Part shown: piece after piece, positions 39,588 through 49,194 of the stretch
Layout of the letters: each line of letters starts with the position of its first letter
How positions within the stretch are numbered: position 1 is the stretch's first letter
Source of the DNA: Bacteroides fragilis
GTDB taxonomy: Bacteria; Bacteroidota; Bacteroidia; Bacteroidales; Bacteroidaceae
NCBI RefSeq assembly: GCF_002849695.1
Contig: NZ_CP018937.1
Span: forward strand, 124,001 to 188,000
Direction of reading: 5' to 3'
Length of the DNA: 64,000 bases
Translations under genes and position numbers: made by a program
Notes under the pieces: model-generated
Told to the model about the DNA's origin: nothing
Seen by the model: the letters and a program-made list of their open reading frames with translations, nothing else
The model's database searches: none

Positions 39588-39802
39588 GAACTTGTGTGTG
39601 GATTGATTCGTCTTTTTGTTTTTCGGTTCGTTATTACGGGGTAGGAGGACTGCTATTCTAAACTGCTGAGTGTAGACAATACATTTTCCGTTTCGGTTAT
39701 CTCTTCTTTGTGTTTTGAAAATAGATATGTATAGATAAAGTACTTCTTCCCCCCCTGGGCGATCGAATGTATAAGTGTGATTTGTGCAGAGTTCCTATAG
39801 GT

Positions 39803-39868
39803 GGTTTAAAGGAAGGGAATCATTGGTTTAAAACCGAAGGGGCATTGGTTTTAAAGGAAGGACCTTTT
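39803..39868. repeat. Degenerate 22-bp phased repeat (3 units)
   Basis: Units begin ggtttaaaggaaggg (39803), ggtttaaaaccgaaggg (39825) and ggttttaaaggaagg (39847) at exact 22-bp steps. A weaker fourth, gcttttaaac, follows. The cores are T/A palindromes (TTTAAA). Lies downstream of the Bcr/CflA gene and upstream of the mannosidase promoter. Confidence 0.45.
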
Positions 39869-40018
39869 GCTTTTAAACTAATGTTTGGGCAGTTAAAGGT
39901 CTGTTTATAGGTGAATTGTAATTTATGCTACGTTTCGACTTTATCTTCTGTAAGTCGTATTGGATTTGGAACTTCCTTTTGACGTTTGTCAGGAAGAGAT
40001 ATTTGAATGTGAAAGCTT

Positions 40019-41212
40019 TCAATGATATAGCAGTCCGGAGGGCTGAGCGGATTGTGACAATACATATCGCGTGCACGCATAGGTACAAACAGAACCTGCT
40101 AAAAACAATATTCCGGTAGAGGTCATCATATCTCCTAAACTTACCAGGGGCGATACGATACCTCCGAATGCAAACCCGGTGGCTCCCAAAAGTGCCGAAG
40201 CAATGCCTGCATTCCGTCGCTCACACTCCATGGCTAACGTGTTGGATGCCGTAAAAGTCATGCCAATCATGGAGAGTAGAGCGAAGATCAATAACTCGTA
40301 GATCCAAAAATCACAACCCAGAGGCAAGAGCACCATTGACAGCGCAGATACTAACAACATGCCCCGGCTTCCTATATATAAAGCCCGTTCCATAGTAGGC
40401 AATTTTATCGATATTGCTGAAGAGATAACCATTGCTATCGCATTGATTCCAAAGCAGAGGCTGAACGATAGGGGAGAGAGTCCGTAGTGTTGCTGCATGA
40501 TGAATGGTGCAGAAGAGATATTGGCAAACAATATTCCCATGGTAAAGCCATATTGCAGGACGTAGCCTACATAACGGCGGTTGCGGAGGACTTCCCCAAA
40601 ACGATGGTATAGGGCTTGCCAACTCACAGCCTGTCTGTGTTCTGTCGGAAGCGACTCATTCAGGTGCAGACTTCCGGATAGGAGAGCCACTCCCATAAGG
40701 AATAAGCAGATAAAGATGCCTTGCCAGCCTGTTATCTGGGCCAGAATACCTCCTCCGATGGGGGCAACGACTGTAGCAATTCCGTTTATTCCCCCGATAA
40801 TGGCGAGCATACCGGCCAGTTGGTGTCCCGAATACTCGTCGGTAGCTATGGAGCGGGAAATCACGACACCACCTGCTCCGGCAATGCCTTGTAAGAATCG
40901 GGATACCACAAATAGTGAAATGGTGTGTGAAAAGATACATCCCAGCGTAGCGAGCAGGAACAGAATCATAGCTAAAAGTAATGGAGAACGCCGTCCGTAC
41001 TTGTCACTCAGGGGACCGAAGATTAATTGTCCGGCAGCCAAACCAATCATACTGGTTGTGAGTCCTAATTGTACCATGGAAGATGAAGTCTGGAAAAAAT
41101 CTGCCATAGCCGGCAGGGTAGGCAAATACATATCCATTATAAAAGGACCGAAGGCACTTAATACACCTAAAAATAATAATAAGAACCGTCTGGAATTCTG
41201 TCTGTCAGTCAT
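40019..41212 (-). CDS. Bcr/CflA-family multidrug exporter (MFS)
   Basis: Inner-membrane proton antiporter. 397 residues, 12 hydrophobic helices. Early motif FIMDMYLPTLPAM and motif A GQLIFGPLSDKYGRRSPLL are characteristic of the Bcr/CflA group; RFLQGIAGAGGVVISRSIATD is motif B. It is divergent from an AraC-type gene with 149 bases between starts, so that regulator probably controls it. Substrate not deducible; family members export bicyclomycin, sulfonamides or chloramphenicol. Confidence 0.92.
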   Translation of the reverse strand: MTDRQNSRRFLLLFLGVLSAFGPFIMDMYLPTLPAMADFFQTSSSMVQLGLTTSMIGLAAGQLIFGPLSDKYGRRSPLLLAMILFLLATLGCIFSHTISLFVVSRFLQGIAGAGGVVISRSIATDEYSGHQLAGMLAIIGGINGIATVVAPIGGGILAQITGWQGIFICLFLMGVALLSGSLHLNESLPTEHRQAVSWQALYHRFGEVLRNRRYVGYVLQYGFTMGILFANISSAPFIMQQHYGLSPLSFSLCFGINAIAMVISSAISIKLPTMERALYIGSRGMLLVSALSMVLLPLGCDFWIYELLIFALLSMIGMTFTASNTLAMECERRNAGIASALLGATGFAFGGIVSPLVSLGDMMTSTGILFLAGSVCTYACTRYVLSQSAQPSGLLYH

Positions 41213-41239
41213 TGCTATTCTCTTTGATCAATACAGTCG

Positions 41240-41247
41240 CAAAATTA
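41240..41247 (-). promoter_or_regulatory. -7 element of the Bcr/CflA gene
   Basis: TAATTTTG on the minus strand, 27 bases before the ATG at 41212. No clear -33, compatible with activator dependence. Confidence 0.45.
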
Positions 41248-41334
41248 CTTCATTTGTTAGGAACCGGACGTAGGCTAATCTGTACAAAATATGTTGTTTT
41301 CAGAACAAAATAGTCCGAATACAAAAAATAAACC

Positions 41335-41342
41335 TACATTTG
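41335..41342 (+). promoter_or_regulatory. -7 element of the AraC-type gene
   Basis: TACATTTG, 19 bases before the ATG at 41362; no TTTG -33 element visible. Confidence 0.5.
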
Positions 41343-41361
41343 TTGCCTAAAACAGACTTTC

Positions 41362-42216
41362 ATGAAAACAGACCAATTGCTTGCCGATACGAAAACGATC
41401 CGATATGAAGAGACAGATCTGACTTCTTTGATATCGACTCCATATCATTTCCGGTGTGGTATCTATCTGATTTGTACGCGGGGGGAAGCCATTGTCTCTA
41501 CCGGTGTGCAGAAATATATATTTAATGAACAAACAGAACTGATCTTCCTGACCGGTAGCCTGCTGCAAGTGCTTGAAGCTTCCGAGGATTTGCAGGTGAA
41601 AATGTTGATGTTTCCTAAAGAAGCATTTCTAAATGCCATGTTACCTATTGATACACCCTACTTTAATTATACTCACGAACATCCCTGTTATCGCCATACT
41701 GCTGACGAACGAAGTCAGAAGACTTGGCGCCAGATCAATTTGTGGATGGATATGGCACAAATGTTGTTTACCGAACCGATGCCGCAGTTCAGAGGACAAC
41801 AAGAGCACAATTTTTTGCAAAGTTTGCTCATGTGGCTGTTTAATACGATTCCGGAAAAGTTGGCTGTCAGCAAGCAATATAGCCGTACTCAATTACTCTG
41901 CCACCGGTTTATGCAATTGATCCGCGAATATAGTATGCATGAACATCAGGTCGCTTTTTATGCCGGAAAACTTTGTATATCGTCTCGTTACCTGCATAAA
42001 ATTACAGTTCGGCATTTAGATGGAAAGAAACCCAAGCAGCTTATTGATGAACAGTTGGTGGCTGAAATAAAGGTACTGTTGAATGAACCCCGTCTATCTG
42101 TAACAGAGATAGCTGAGCAACTGCATTTTCCGGATCAATCCTATTTGACACATTTCTTTAAGAAGAATACAGGTATCTCTCCAAAAGAATTTCGGGCGAT
42201 AAAGAATCTCGGATGA
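41362..42216 (+). CDS. AraC-family transcriptional regulator, divergent from exporter
   Basis: 284 residues. N-terminal cupin-like half (IYLICTRGEAIVSTGVQKYIFNEQ), C-terminal AraC double helix-turn-helix (VAFYAGKLCISSRYLHKI; VTEIAEQLHFPDQSYLTHFFKKNTG). Same Bacteroidetes subgroup as the protein at 4682. Shares a 149-bp control region with the Bcr/CflA exporter, so a drug-responsive regulator of that pump is the simplest guess. Confidence 0.88.
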   Translation: MKTDQLLADTKTIRYEETDLTSLISTPYHFRCGIYLICTRGEAIVSTGVQKYIFNEQTELIFLTGSLLQVLEASEDLQVKMLMFPKEAFLNAMLPIDTPYFNYTHEHPCYRHTADERSQKTWRQINLWMDMAQMLFTEPMPQFRGQQEHNFLQSLLMWLFNTIPEKLAVSKQYSRTQLLCHRFMQLIREYSMHEHQVAFYAGKLCISSRYLHKITVRHLDGKKPKQLIDEQLVAEIKVLLNEPRLSVTEIAEQLHFPDQSYLTHFFKKNTGISPKEFRAIKNLG

Positions 42217-42435
42217 GGCTGAGTCTGCCCACTCTTCTCCGTTATTGTAATAGTGGGAGCATGGCTCTTTCATTTAACAACCGTCTTCCTCCCTTGCCTC
42301 CCCCACAAAACCTTCCATTCGCACACAGCGATGCGGAAGCAGTGCTTCGTTGTTTCTTTTTTAAGAAAGAATCCGGCCGACTATTACCGAAGAAATCCAG
42401 CAGATTAACCATTATCATACAACTCTTTATCCCAT

Positions 42436-42520
42436 CCCGCATACCTGGGCTGATGAGCCCACATGCCCGGGCTGATGAGCCCGTATATCCGGGCCGATGA
42501 GCCCGCATACCCGGGCTGAG
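42436..42520. repeat. 22-bp tandem hairpin array (four units)
   Basis: Units at 42436, 42458, 42480 (22 bp each) and 42502 (19 bp, lacking gat). The overlapping core CGGGCTGATGAGCCCG forms a 6-bp stem with loop GATG. In the first hairpin the outer pair is T-A instead of C-G (tgggctgatgagccca), a compensatory change. No spacer lies between units. The array is in the non-coding stretch 42217-42812 after the AraC gene. Confidence 0.75.
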
Positions 42521-42652
42521 ATAAAGATCCGACCATTTGCACTAAAGAGAGTAAGGGAAATGAAATGCTTTTAGAGAGATAAACGGATAAGAAATTGGAT
42601 GTATTCATTTGTTTTCCAAACAGTTACTACTGAAATTTCCCCTAAAACAGCG

Positions 42653-42766
42653 GGTGGAAGATGGAAGATGGGGGTGGAAGATAAATGGTATAAAAACCGC
42701 ATCTTCCATCAATCTATACATCTCACAATCAACGATATGCATTCTAAAAGGTGGAAGATGGAAGAT
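42653..42766. repeat. ggtggaagatggaagat repeats, direct and inverted
   Basis: Direct copies at 42653-42669 and 42750-42766, a shorter one (ggtggaagat) at 42673-42682, and an inverted core gcatcttccatc at 42699-42710. The inverted copy can pair with either flanking copy, giving alternative hairpins. No reading frame of note. Confidence 0.55.
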
Positions 42767-42804
42767 CGAAACGTGTTTTTTGTATGAGAAGAAGGCGGGG
42801 TAAA

Positions 42805-42812
42805 TGAAAGAG
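42805..42812. repeat. Target site duplication, left (TGAAAGAG)
   Basis: TGAAAGAG, identical to 44134-44141; 8 bp, within the range usual for ISAs1 elements. Confidence 0.9.
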
Positions 42813-44133
42813 CAGGGCGGACGCTCAATAAGTATAACATCTTATTAGGGTTGTATTATTTCCTAAATATGTAGTCCCTTCCCTGTATTTTTCAATATTT
42901 CCTGCTCCTTTTGTCTGTGTGTAATATAATTCATTACATTTGCTTTTTACTATATTAAATCCATATCTCAATATGACCATTCAAGCATTTTCAGCTATAA
43001 TTCCTGATGTAAGAGATGATAAGAATAAAATATATCAGTCTAACGAAATAGTGTTCATCGCCCTAGTCGCTGTTATCTGCGGTGCTGATACGTGGAACGA
43101 AATAGAAACATTCGGAAAAACACATGAATCATATTTCAAGGCTCGTCTTCCGGGTTTGGTTTCTATTCCTTCTCATGATACCTTGAGCCGTTTCTTCTCC
43201 ATATTGGATATCGATTGGTTTGAAGAATGTTTCAGGTTGTGGGTTGATGACATCTGCCGTAGAATTCCCGGAGTGGTAGCTATTGATGGAAAAGCCATTT
43301 GTGATAATCCCGATAAAAGTAGTAACTCAAAAAATGGAGTGAGAAGTAAACTCTACATGGTCAGTGCCTGGTCTGTATCTAAGGGTATTTGCCTTGGGCA
43401 AAGAAAAGTAGAAGAAAAATCGAATGAAATAAAAGCTATCCCCGAGCTGATAAAGACACTGGATCTTGAGAATTGTATCATAACCATTGATGCTATCGGC
43501 TGTCAGAAATCAATCACTAAACTAATAATAGAGAACAAGGCTGACTATATTTTATGTGCCAAAGATAATCACGAAGCACTCAGGAATATAATAGAGTTTA
43601 ATCTTAGTGAGGAATCGAGATACTATTTATGTCACGCAAAAAGGTACTTTGAGGAAAACAAAGGGCATGGAAGAAGTGAATACAGAGAATGTGTATGCAT
43701 AAGCGCTAAAAATCTTCAGTATTTTCTCAAAGGCTGGACGGGAATCAAGACATTGGCAATGATAAATTCTATTAGAAAAATGGGGGATAAAGAGGCTGTC
43801 ATGGAAACAAGGTATTATATATCATCATTGGAACCTGACCCGATTATCATACTCAAATCGATTAGATCACACTGGGAGGTTGAAAATAACCTACATTGGG
43901 TACTTGATATAGGATTCAGAGAAGATGATGACAGGAAAACAGGAAATGCAGCTATCAACTTTTCTGCCATATCAAAGTTAGCACTCATGCTATTGAAACA
44001 GAGTGACATCAAACTGGGAATGGCAGGAAAGAGGAAAGCCTGTGGATGGGATGAGAAAATAAGAGATAAAGTCATTGGTATTGAAAAAATATAGAAAATG
44101 ATAAGATGTTATACTTATTGAGCGTCCGCCCTG
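42813..44133 (+). mobile_element. Intact ISAs1-family insertion sequence, 1321 bp
   Basis: Perfect 33-bp terminal inverted repeats (42813-42845 and 44101-44133) beginning CAGGGCGGACGCTCAATAAG bound a single intact transposase gene. An 8-bp target duplication TGAAAGAG flanks it at 42805-42812 and 44134-44141. Identical ends and duplication indicate a recent insertion into non-coding DNA between the AraC gene and a lipoprotein gene; no gene is broken. Confidence 0.95.
42973..44094 (+). CDS. ISAs1-family transposase (DDE)
   Basis: 373 residues from ATG 42973 (MTIQAFSAIIPD). N-terminal DDE_Tnp_1-associated region (VALVAVICGADTWNEIETFG), then the catalytic core: first Asp in VVAIDGKAICD, second Asp in CIITIDAIGCQKSI, and Glu in HWEVENNLHWVLDIGFRED, the family signature near the C-terminus. 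Length is normal and there is no frameshift, so it should be active. Codon use is more A/T-rich than its neighbours (for example ATA Ile and AGA Arg codons), as expected for a mobile gene. Confidence 0.95.
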   Translation: MTIQAFSAIIPDVRDDKNKIYQSNEIVFIALVAVICGADTWNEIETFGKTHESYFKARLPGLVSIPSHDTLSRFFSILDIDWFEECFRLWVDDICRRIPGVVAIDGKAICDNPDKSSNSKNGVRSKLYMVSAWSVSKGICLGQRKVEEKSNEIKAIPELIKTLDLENCIITIDAIGCQKSITKLIIENKADYILCAKDNHEALRNIIEFNLSEESRYYLCHAKRYFEENKGHGRSEYRECVCISAKNLQYFLKGWTGIKTLAMINSIRKMGDKEAVMETRYYISSLEPDPIIILKSIRSHWEVENNLHWVLDIGFREDDDRKTGNAAINFSAISKLALMLLKQSDIKLGMAGKRKACGWDEKIRDKVIGIEKI

Positions 44134-44141
44134 TGAAAGAG
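44134..44141. repeat. Target site duplication, right (TGAAAGAG)
   Basis: TGAAAGAG directly after the right terminal repeat, matching the left copy at 42805-42812. Confidence 0.9.
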
Positions 44142-44292
44142 CCGTGTAGTGGGAGTAGAATAAAAAAGGTAATTCTTGCTTTTCCGGGTTATTCTTGCTA
44201 TTATTGCAACCATAGTAACAGGACTATGAAAAACTAATTTCAGGAAAAAAGTGATTTACATTAAAAACCGCTTTACATCAAAAAGAAATTGT

Positions 44293-45306
44293 ATGAAATA
44301 TATTTGTTTTTGGGCATGTATATTGCCAATGATATTATGTTCAGGTTGCTCCTCTCCCCATTTTAAGGAAATAAGTTTGAATGATGCGGAGTTGGGACTC
44401 TGTTCTTTTCGTGAATTTGACTTAGATTCTACCAATATCTTATATCCGCGCGGACTTTTTTATTTTGATCATCACTTGATATTGGTTGAGGTAAAAAACA
44501 ATCCGACACTTTCTTTCTGGACGTCAGACAGCTTGAAGTATGAGTTTTCATCGGGGTATATAGGCGGAGGCCCCAATGAGCTGATTCGTCCCCGCGCTGA
44601 TTACTTTACAAGCTCCGATTCCAGTTTCTTTATCTTAGATTCTGATATAGAACGAGAAATCAAGATTGAAAACAGGGGCATTTGTATACTAAATAATATT
44701 CCGATAGCCGTTTCGGATGCAATAAACCAGCTGGTTCGATTGGATCATGGGCATTATATCATGAGCGGTAAAACGGATGGAGCTTCGGGTAAAGAGCATT
44801 TCATATATTCTAAAGGGGAATTTACCCCTTTTGGAGATTATCCTTCTACGGATTTAGAGAAGATGGAGCAAGCAAAATTCGATTATAAGTTTACAGCGGG
44901 AAAAATGGGAAAGAAGGTTATATTGGATTTTTATTTGTATCATAATCTTATACGGAAGTATAGTATAAAGGGAGAGCTGTTGCAGGAAATTAGGTTGCAG
45001 GATATTCCGGACAGGCATAATACGTATGAAAAGTTCAGGGAACAAAGTGTGTATCCTTATTGGCGCAAGGCTGTGGCTACTGATGATGCAATTTACGTTC
45101 TTTTTTATCAAGGAGTTACTGAGAAAGTAATATATAGTGAAGGAGCAATACCGGAATTGCAAGTATGGGATTGGGAGGGAAAGCTGAAAAAGAGATTTTT
45201 ATTTGATAAAATCTATGATAATTTTACTGTCTCTCCCGACGGTCGGTTGTATGCATTGAATACACAGGAGCCATATAAGATATATACTTATGAAGTGGGT
45301 AAATAA
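44293..45306 (+). CDS. 6-bladed beta-propeller-like lipoprotein (BF3164-like)
   Basis: 337 residues from ATG 44293 (MKYICFWAC). Lipobox CSGC (Cys19), so exported and lipid-anchored. The mature part has repeated beta segments (LYPRGLFYFDHHLILVE; FFILDSDIEREIKIEN; VWDWEGKLKKRFLFD; FTVSPDGRLYALNTQ) as in TolB-like/6-bladed propeller lipoproteins common in Bacteroides. Function unknown for the family. It stands alone; the insertion sequence lies about 160 bases upstream and may have separated it from its original promoter region. Confidence 0.8.
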   Translation: MKYICFWACILPMILCSGCSSPHFKEISLNDAELGLCSFREFDLDSTNILYPRGLFYFDHHLILVEVKNNPTLSFWTSDSLKYEFSSGYIGGGPNELIRPRADYFTSSDSSFFILDSDIEREIKIENRGICILNNIPIAVSDAINQLVRLDHGHYIMSGKTDGASGKEHFIYSKGEFTPFGDYPSTDLEKMEQAKFDYKFTAGKMGKKVILDFYLYHNLIRKYSIKGELLQEIRLQDIPDRHNTYEKFREQSVYPYWRKAVATDDAIYVLFYQGVTEKVIYSEGAIPELQVWDWEGKLKKRFLFDKIYDNFTVSPDGRLYALNTQEPYKIYTYEVGK

Positions 45307-45369
45307 TGCTTTGCCATTGGATAAAGTGAGTTTATGATATTTGCGTCCGATGAAGGGGGAATGAAATAG

Positions 45370-45398
45370 AAAGAGCCCGGCACAATACCGGACTCTTT
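45370..45398. terminator. Terminator between lipoprotein and alaS
   Basis: aaagagcccgg (45370-45380) / ccggactcttt (45388-45398), one mismatch, loop of 7, between convergent genes. Confidence 0.65.
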
Positions 45399-45489
45399 AC
45401 TCGGGAGACTATGAGGTTTGATCTGACTTCCAGCTTTATATGGAAACTTTCGGACAGCGTGGCTCCCTTCTCGTGGAGAGTCGGGACTT

Positions 45490-48108
45490 TTAGATACCTG
45501 CCAGTTCCAGTACCTTTTCAACAGCAGCGTTCAGTCCGTCCGGATTCTTACCGCCGGCTGTCGCAAAGTGAGGTTGACCGCCACCGCCACCTTGAATCAG
45601 TTTGGCAGCTTCTTTTACCAGATTACCTGCTTTCAATCCGCCTGCAACCAGATTATCGCTGATCATGACCGTCAGCATTGGCTTGTTGGCATCAACTGTT
45701 CCGGCTACAAAGAACAGGTTCTCTGTAATTTCGCCACGGAGTTGGAAAGCGATGTTCTTCACTACTTCCGCGGGCATCGGCAGGCAGAACTTAATGACTT
45801 TAATGCCGTTAATTTCTTGTACATTCTTCAGCAGGCGTTCTTTGACGGCGGCTTCTTTCTCTTTCATAAAGTCTTCCACCTGTTTTTTCAGCCCTGCGTT
45901 TTCATCGATATACTTACGAATGGCTACGCCAAGGTCGGGAGCATTGTTGAAAAGAGCTTTCAAATCGCTCAAAGTATCCTGGATCGTATCCAGCATTTCT
46001 TCTACGCGGGCTCCGGTATATGCTTCGATACGGCGTACACCGGCAGCTACTGAACTCTCAGAGATAATTTTTACCATACCGATGTTTCCGGTAGCAGCAA
46101 CGTGAGTACCTCCACAGAATTCAATGGATGAGCCGAACTGGATAACACGTACGTGGTCACCATACTTCTCACCGAACAGGGCGATTGCCCCCAGTTCTTT
46201 AGCTTCTTCGATAGGGATGTTGCGATGTTCCTGCAATGGAACATTGGCACGTATCTTTGCATTTACCAAATGCTCCACTTTGCGGATTTCTTCATCCGTT
46301 ACTTTCTGGAAGTGAGAGAAGTCGAAGCGCAGAGAATCCGGAGTTACCAAGGAGCCTTTCTGTTCAACATGTTCTCCCAATACTTCACGGAGTGCTTCGT
46401 CCAGTAAGTGAGTGGCAGAGTGATTGGCTGCACAAGCTGCACGTTTGTCGGTGTTTACACAAGCCATCATCGGAGCCTCCGGATGTTCGGGAAGTTTTTT
46501 TGTTATGTGTATCGGAAGATTGTTTTCTTTTTTAGTGTCGATCACTTCAATAGTTTCGAACTCACTTACCAATACACCGGTGTCACCTACCTGACCACCG
46601 CTTTCTGCATAGAACGGGGTATAATCTAATACGATTTGGTACAGAGTCTGATTTTTCTGTTTCACCTGGCGATAACGCAGAATAGAGGTTTCATATTCTG
46701 TATAGTCATACCCTACGAATTCTGTTGTGCCTTCTTTCAAAATAATCCAGTCGCCTGTTTCAATGGCAGCGGCGTTGCGTGCACGTTGTTTTTGCTGTTG
46801 CATTTCGGCGTCGAATTCCACTGTGTTTACTGTCATGCCGTTTTCACGCAGAATCAGTTCTGTCAGATCGAGCGGGAAACCAAACGTATCATACAGCGTA
46901 AAGGCGTCTTTACCACTGATTTCTGTTTTTCCGGTGGCTTTTGTGTCCGCCATGGTTTTGTCGAGCAAGCGGATACCGGTTTCCAAAGTGCGTAGGAATG
47001 ATTCTTCTTCTTCTTTGATAACCTTTTCGATCAACTCTTTTTGAGCAATCAGTTCCGGATAAGCATCACCCATGCTGTCAATCAGAACCGGAAGCAATTT
47101 GTACATAAACGCTTGTTTCTGTCCAAGGAATGTATATCCGTAGCGAACGGCACGGCGGAGGATACGACGAATCACATAACCGGCTTTAGCATTCGACGGC
47201 AATTGTCCGTCGGTGATTGAGAAAGCGATAGTACGGATATGGTCGGCAATCACACGCATAGCGATGTCGTTCTGTTCATTCTTGCCATATTCTGTTCCCG
47301 CCATTTGAGCGATTGATTTGATCAGTGGCTGGAATACGTCAGTGTCGTAATTGGATGTTTTACCTTGCAAAGCCATGCAAAGACGTTCGAATCCCATACC
47401 GGTATCGATAACTTTTGCCGGTAGCGGTTCGAGGCTGCTGTCGGCCTTGCGGTTGTATTGCATGAATACGAGGTTCCAGATTTCTATTACCTGGGGATGA
47501 TCATGGTTCACCAAATCGCGTCCTGAAATCTTAGCACGTTCTTCAGCCGGGCGGAGGTCGATGTGGATCTCCGAGCAAGGACCGCAGGGGCCTGTATCAC
47601 CCATTTCCCAAAAGTTATCATGCTTGTTGCCGTTGATGATATGGTCTTTGGGAAGGAATTGTTCCCAGATGGAAGCTGCTTCGTTATCACGTTCCAGCCC
47701 TTCTTCGGGGCTTCCTTCGAACACCGTGGCATACAGGTGTTCCGGGTTCAGCTTCAATACATCTACCAGATATTCCCATGCCCAGCTGATGGCTTCTTTC
47801 TTGAAATAATCGCCGAATGACCAGTTACCCAGCATTTCGAACATGGTGTGATGATACGTATCGTGTCCCACTTCTTCAAGGTCATTGTGCTTTCCGCTTA
47901 CGCGAAGACATTTTTGCGAGTCCGCGACTCTGTGGTATTTCGCCGGGTGGTTACCCAAAATAATATCTTTAAACTGGTTCATCCCTGCATTGGTAAACAT
48001 CAGGGTAGGGTCATCTTTAATCACCATCGGAGCCGAAGGAACAATCTGATGTCCTTTTGACTCGAAGAAATTCTTAAACGAATCTCTGGTTTCTTTTGCA
48101 GTCAACAT
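45490..48108 (-). CDS. alaS: Alanyl-tRNA synthetase
   Basis: Charges tRNA-Ala and clears mischarged Ser/Gly. 872 residues, full length. Class II aminoacylation core at the N-terminus ([29 protein letters not shown]), editing domain with zinc-ligand motifs [12 protein letters not shown] and [11 protein letters not shown], then the C-Ala/DHHA1 domain ending [15 protein letters not shown]. The cytosolic enzyme is encoded alone, divergent from an M23 peptidase gene. Confidence 0.97.
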   Translation of the reverse strand: MLTAKETRDSFKNFFESKGHQIVPSAPMVIKDDPTLMFTNAGMNQFKDIILGNHPAKYHRVADSQKCLRVSGKHNDLEEVGHDTYHHTMFEMLGNWSFGDYFKKEAISWAWEYLVDVLKLNPEHLYATVFEGSPEEGLERDNEAASIWEQFLPKDHIINGNKHDNFWEMGDTGPCGPCSEIHIDLRPAEERAKISGRDLVNHDHPQVIEIWNLVFMQYNRKADSSLEPLPAKVIDTGMGFERLCMALQGKTSNYDTDVFQPLIKSIAQMAGTEYGKNEQNDIAMRVIADHIRTIAFSITDGQLPSNAKAGYVIRRILRRAVRYGYTFLGQKQAFMYKLLPVLIDSMGDAYPELIAQKELIEKVIKEEEESFLRTLETGIRLLDKTMADTKATGKTEISGKDAFTLYDTFGFPLDLTELILRENGMTVNTVEFDAEMQQQKQRARNAAAIETGDWIILKEGTTEFVGYDYTEYETSILRYRQVKQKNQTLYQIVLDYTPFYAESGGQVGDTGVLVSEFETIEVIDTKKENNLPIHITKKLPEHPEAPMMACVNTDKRAACAANHSATHLLDEALREVLGEHVEQKGSLVTPDSLRFDFSHFQKVTDEEIRKVEHLVNAKIRANVPLQEHRNIPIEEAKELGAIALFGEKYGDHVRVIQFGSSIEFCGGTHVAATGNIGMVKIISESSVAAGVRRIEAYTGARVEEMLDTIQDTLSDLKALFNNAPDLGVAIRKYIDENAGLKKQVEDFMKEKEAAVKERLLKNVQEINGIKVIKFCLPMPAEVVKNIAFQLRGEITENLFFVAGTVDANKPMLTVMISDNLVAGGLKAGNLVKEAAKLIQGGGGGQPHFATAGGKNPDGLNAAVEKVLELAGI

Positions 48109-48155
48109 ACTTCTATATATCTATTGTTGAGGTTAATATTCTGAAAAAAGCAGTG

Positions 48156-48163
48156 CAAAGATA
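48156..48163 (-). promoter_or_regulatory. -7 element of alaS
   Basis: TATCTTTG on the minus strand, 47 bases before the alaS ATG; -33 not clear. Confidence 0.5.
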
Positions 48164-48175
48164 GCTTGTTTTTAT

Positions 48176-48183
48176 TATTTTTG
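48176..48183 (+). promoter_or_regulatory. -7 element of the M23 peptidase gene
   Basis: TATTTTTG, 28 bases before the ATG at 48212; -33 not clear. Confidence 0.4.
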
Positions 48184-48211
48184 CCGTATTAACAAGCGAA
48201 ATATTTATAAG

Positions 48212-49180
48212 ATGCGCAAAGTTTACTATATCTATAATCCGCAAACGCAGACTTATGACCGGATTTATCCGACTGTCCGACAACGGGCATTGAGCATTCT
48301 CCGACGTCTTTTTATCGGGATGGGGCTGGGGGCCGGCAGTTTCATTATATTGTTACTGATTTTCGGTTCTCCTTCAGAGAAGGAGTTGCGGAAAGAGAAT
48401 AGCCAACTTTTGGCGCAATATAATGTTCTTTCTCGTCGTCTTGACGAAGCAATGGGAGTGCTTCAGGACATTCAGCAACGTGATGATAACCTTTACAGGG
48501 TCATTTTTATGGCCGATCCCGTTTCACCGGCCATTCGTCAGGCGGGCTATGGCGGTACGAACCGTTATGAAGAACTGATGGATATGGCCAACTCAAAACT
48601 GGTGGTTAATACGACTCAGAAGATGGATGTGCTGAGTAAGCAACTTTATATACAATCCAAGTCGTTTGACGATGTGGTGGCGATGTGTAAAAATCATGAC
48701 CAGATGTTAAAGTGTATTCCTGCCATCCAGCCGATATCTAATAAAGATCTTCGGAAGACAGCTTCCGGTTATGGTACACGTATCGACCCTATTTACGGAA
48801 CGACGAAGTTTCATGCCGGTATGGACTTTTCTGCTCATCCCGGGACGGATGTGTATGCCACTGGTGACGGGACAGTGGTGAAAATGGGGTGGGAGACCGG
48901 TTATGGCAATACTGTTGAGATTGATCATGGCTTCGGGTATCGTACCCGTTATGCTCATTTGCAGGAGTTTCGTACTAAACTGGGTAAAAAAGTGGTACGC
49001 GGTGAGGTGATTGCCGGAGTGGGAAGCACCGGAAAGAGCACCGGACCGCATTTGCATTACGAAGTGCATGTCAAGGGGCAAGTGGTGAATCCGGTTAATT
49101 ATTACTTCATGGATTTAAGTGCGGAAGATTATGAACGTATGATTCAGATAGCTGCCAACCACGGTAAAGTGTTTGACTAA
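48212..49180 (+). CDS. M23-family peptidoglycan endopeptidase, membrane-anchored
   Basis: 322 residues. Short cytoplasmic N-terminus, one membrane helix (about 33-52, GLGAGSFIILLLIFG), a coiled-coil stalk (about 55-95) and a C-terminal LytM/M23 domain with zinc ligands in FHAGMDFSAH and PHLHYEVHV. The active-site ligands are intact, so it should cut cross-links in cell-wall peptidoglycan or activate another enzyme. The MerR-like gene follows 14 bases later and is probably co-transcribed. Confidence 0.92.
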   Translation: MRKVYYIYNPQTQTYDRIYPTVRQRALSILRRLFIGMGLGAGSFIILLLIFGSPSEKELRKENSQLLAQYNVLSRRLDEAMGVLQDIQQRDDNLYRVIFMADPVSPAIRQAGYGGTNRYEELMDMANSKLVVNTTQKMDVLSKQLYIQSKSFDDVVAMCKNHDQMLKCIPAIQPISNKDLRKTASGYGTRIDPIYGTTKFHAGMDFSAHPGTDVYATGDGTVVKMGWETGYGNTVEIDHGFGYRTRYAHLQEFRTKLGKKVVRGEVIAGVGSTGKSTGPHLHYEVHVKGQVVNPVNYYFMDLSAEDYERMIQIAANHGKVFD

Positions 49181-49194
49181 ACAAAAAGAGAATT

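Noticed and set aside
39925..40119. A 64-codon plus-strand frame overlapping the end of the Bcr/CflA gene
   Set aside because: It overlaps a clear gene, has no promoter and no family resemblance.
42213..42500. Short frames through the 22-bp hairpin array
   Set aside because: They read the palindromic repeat in both directions; repeats without stop codons produce such frames by chance.
42436..42520. CRISPR array
   Set aside because: Units abut with no unique spacers, and there are no cas genes in the window.
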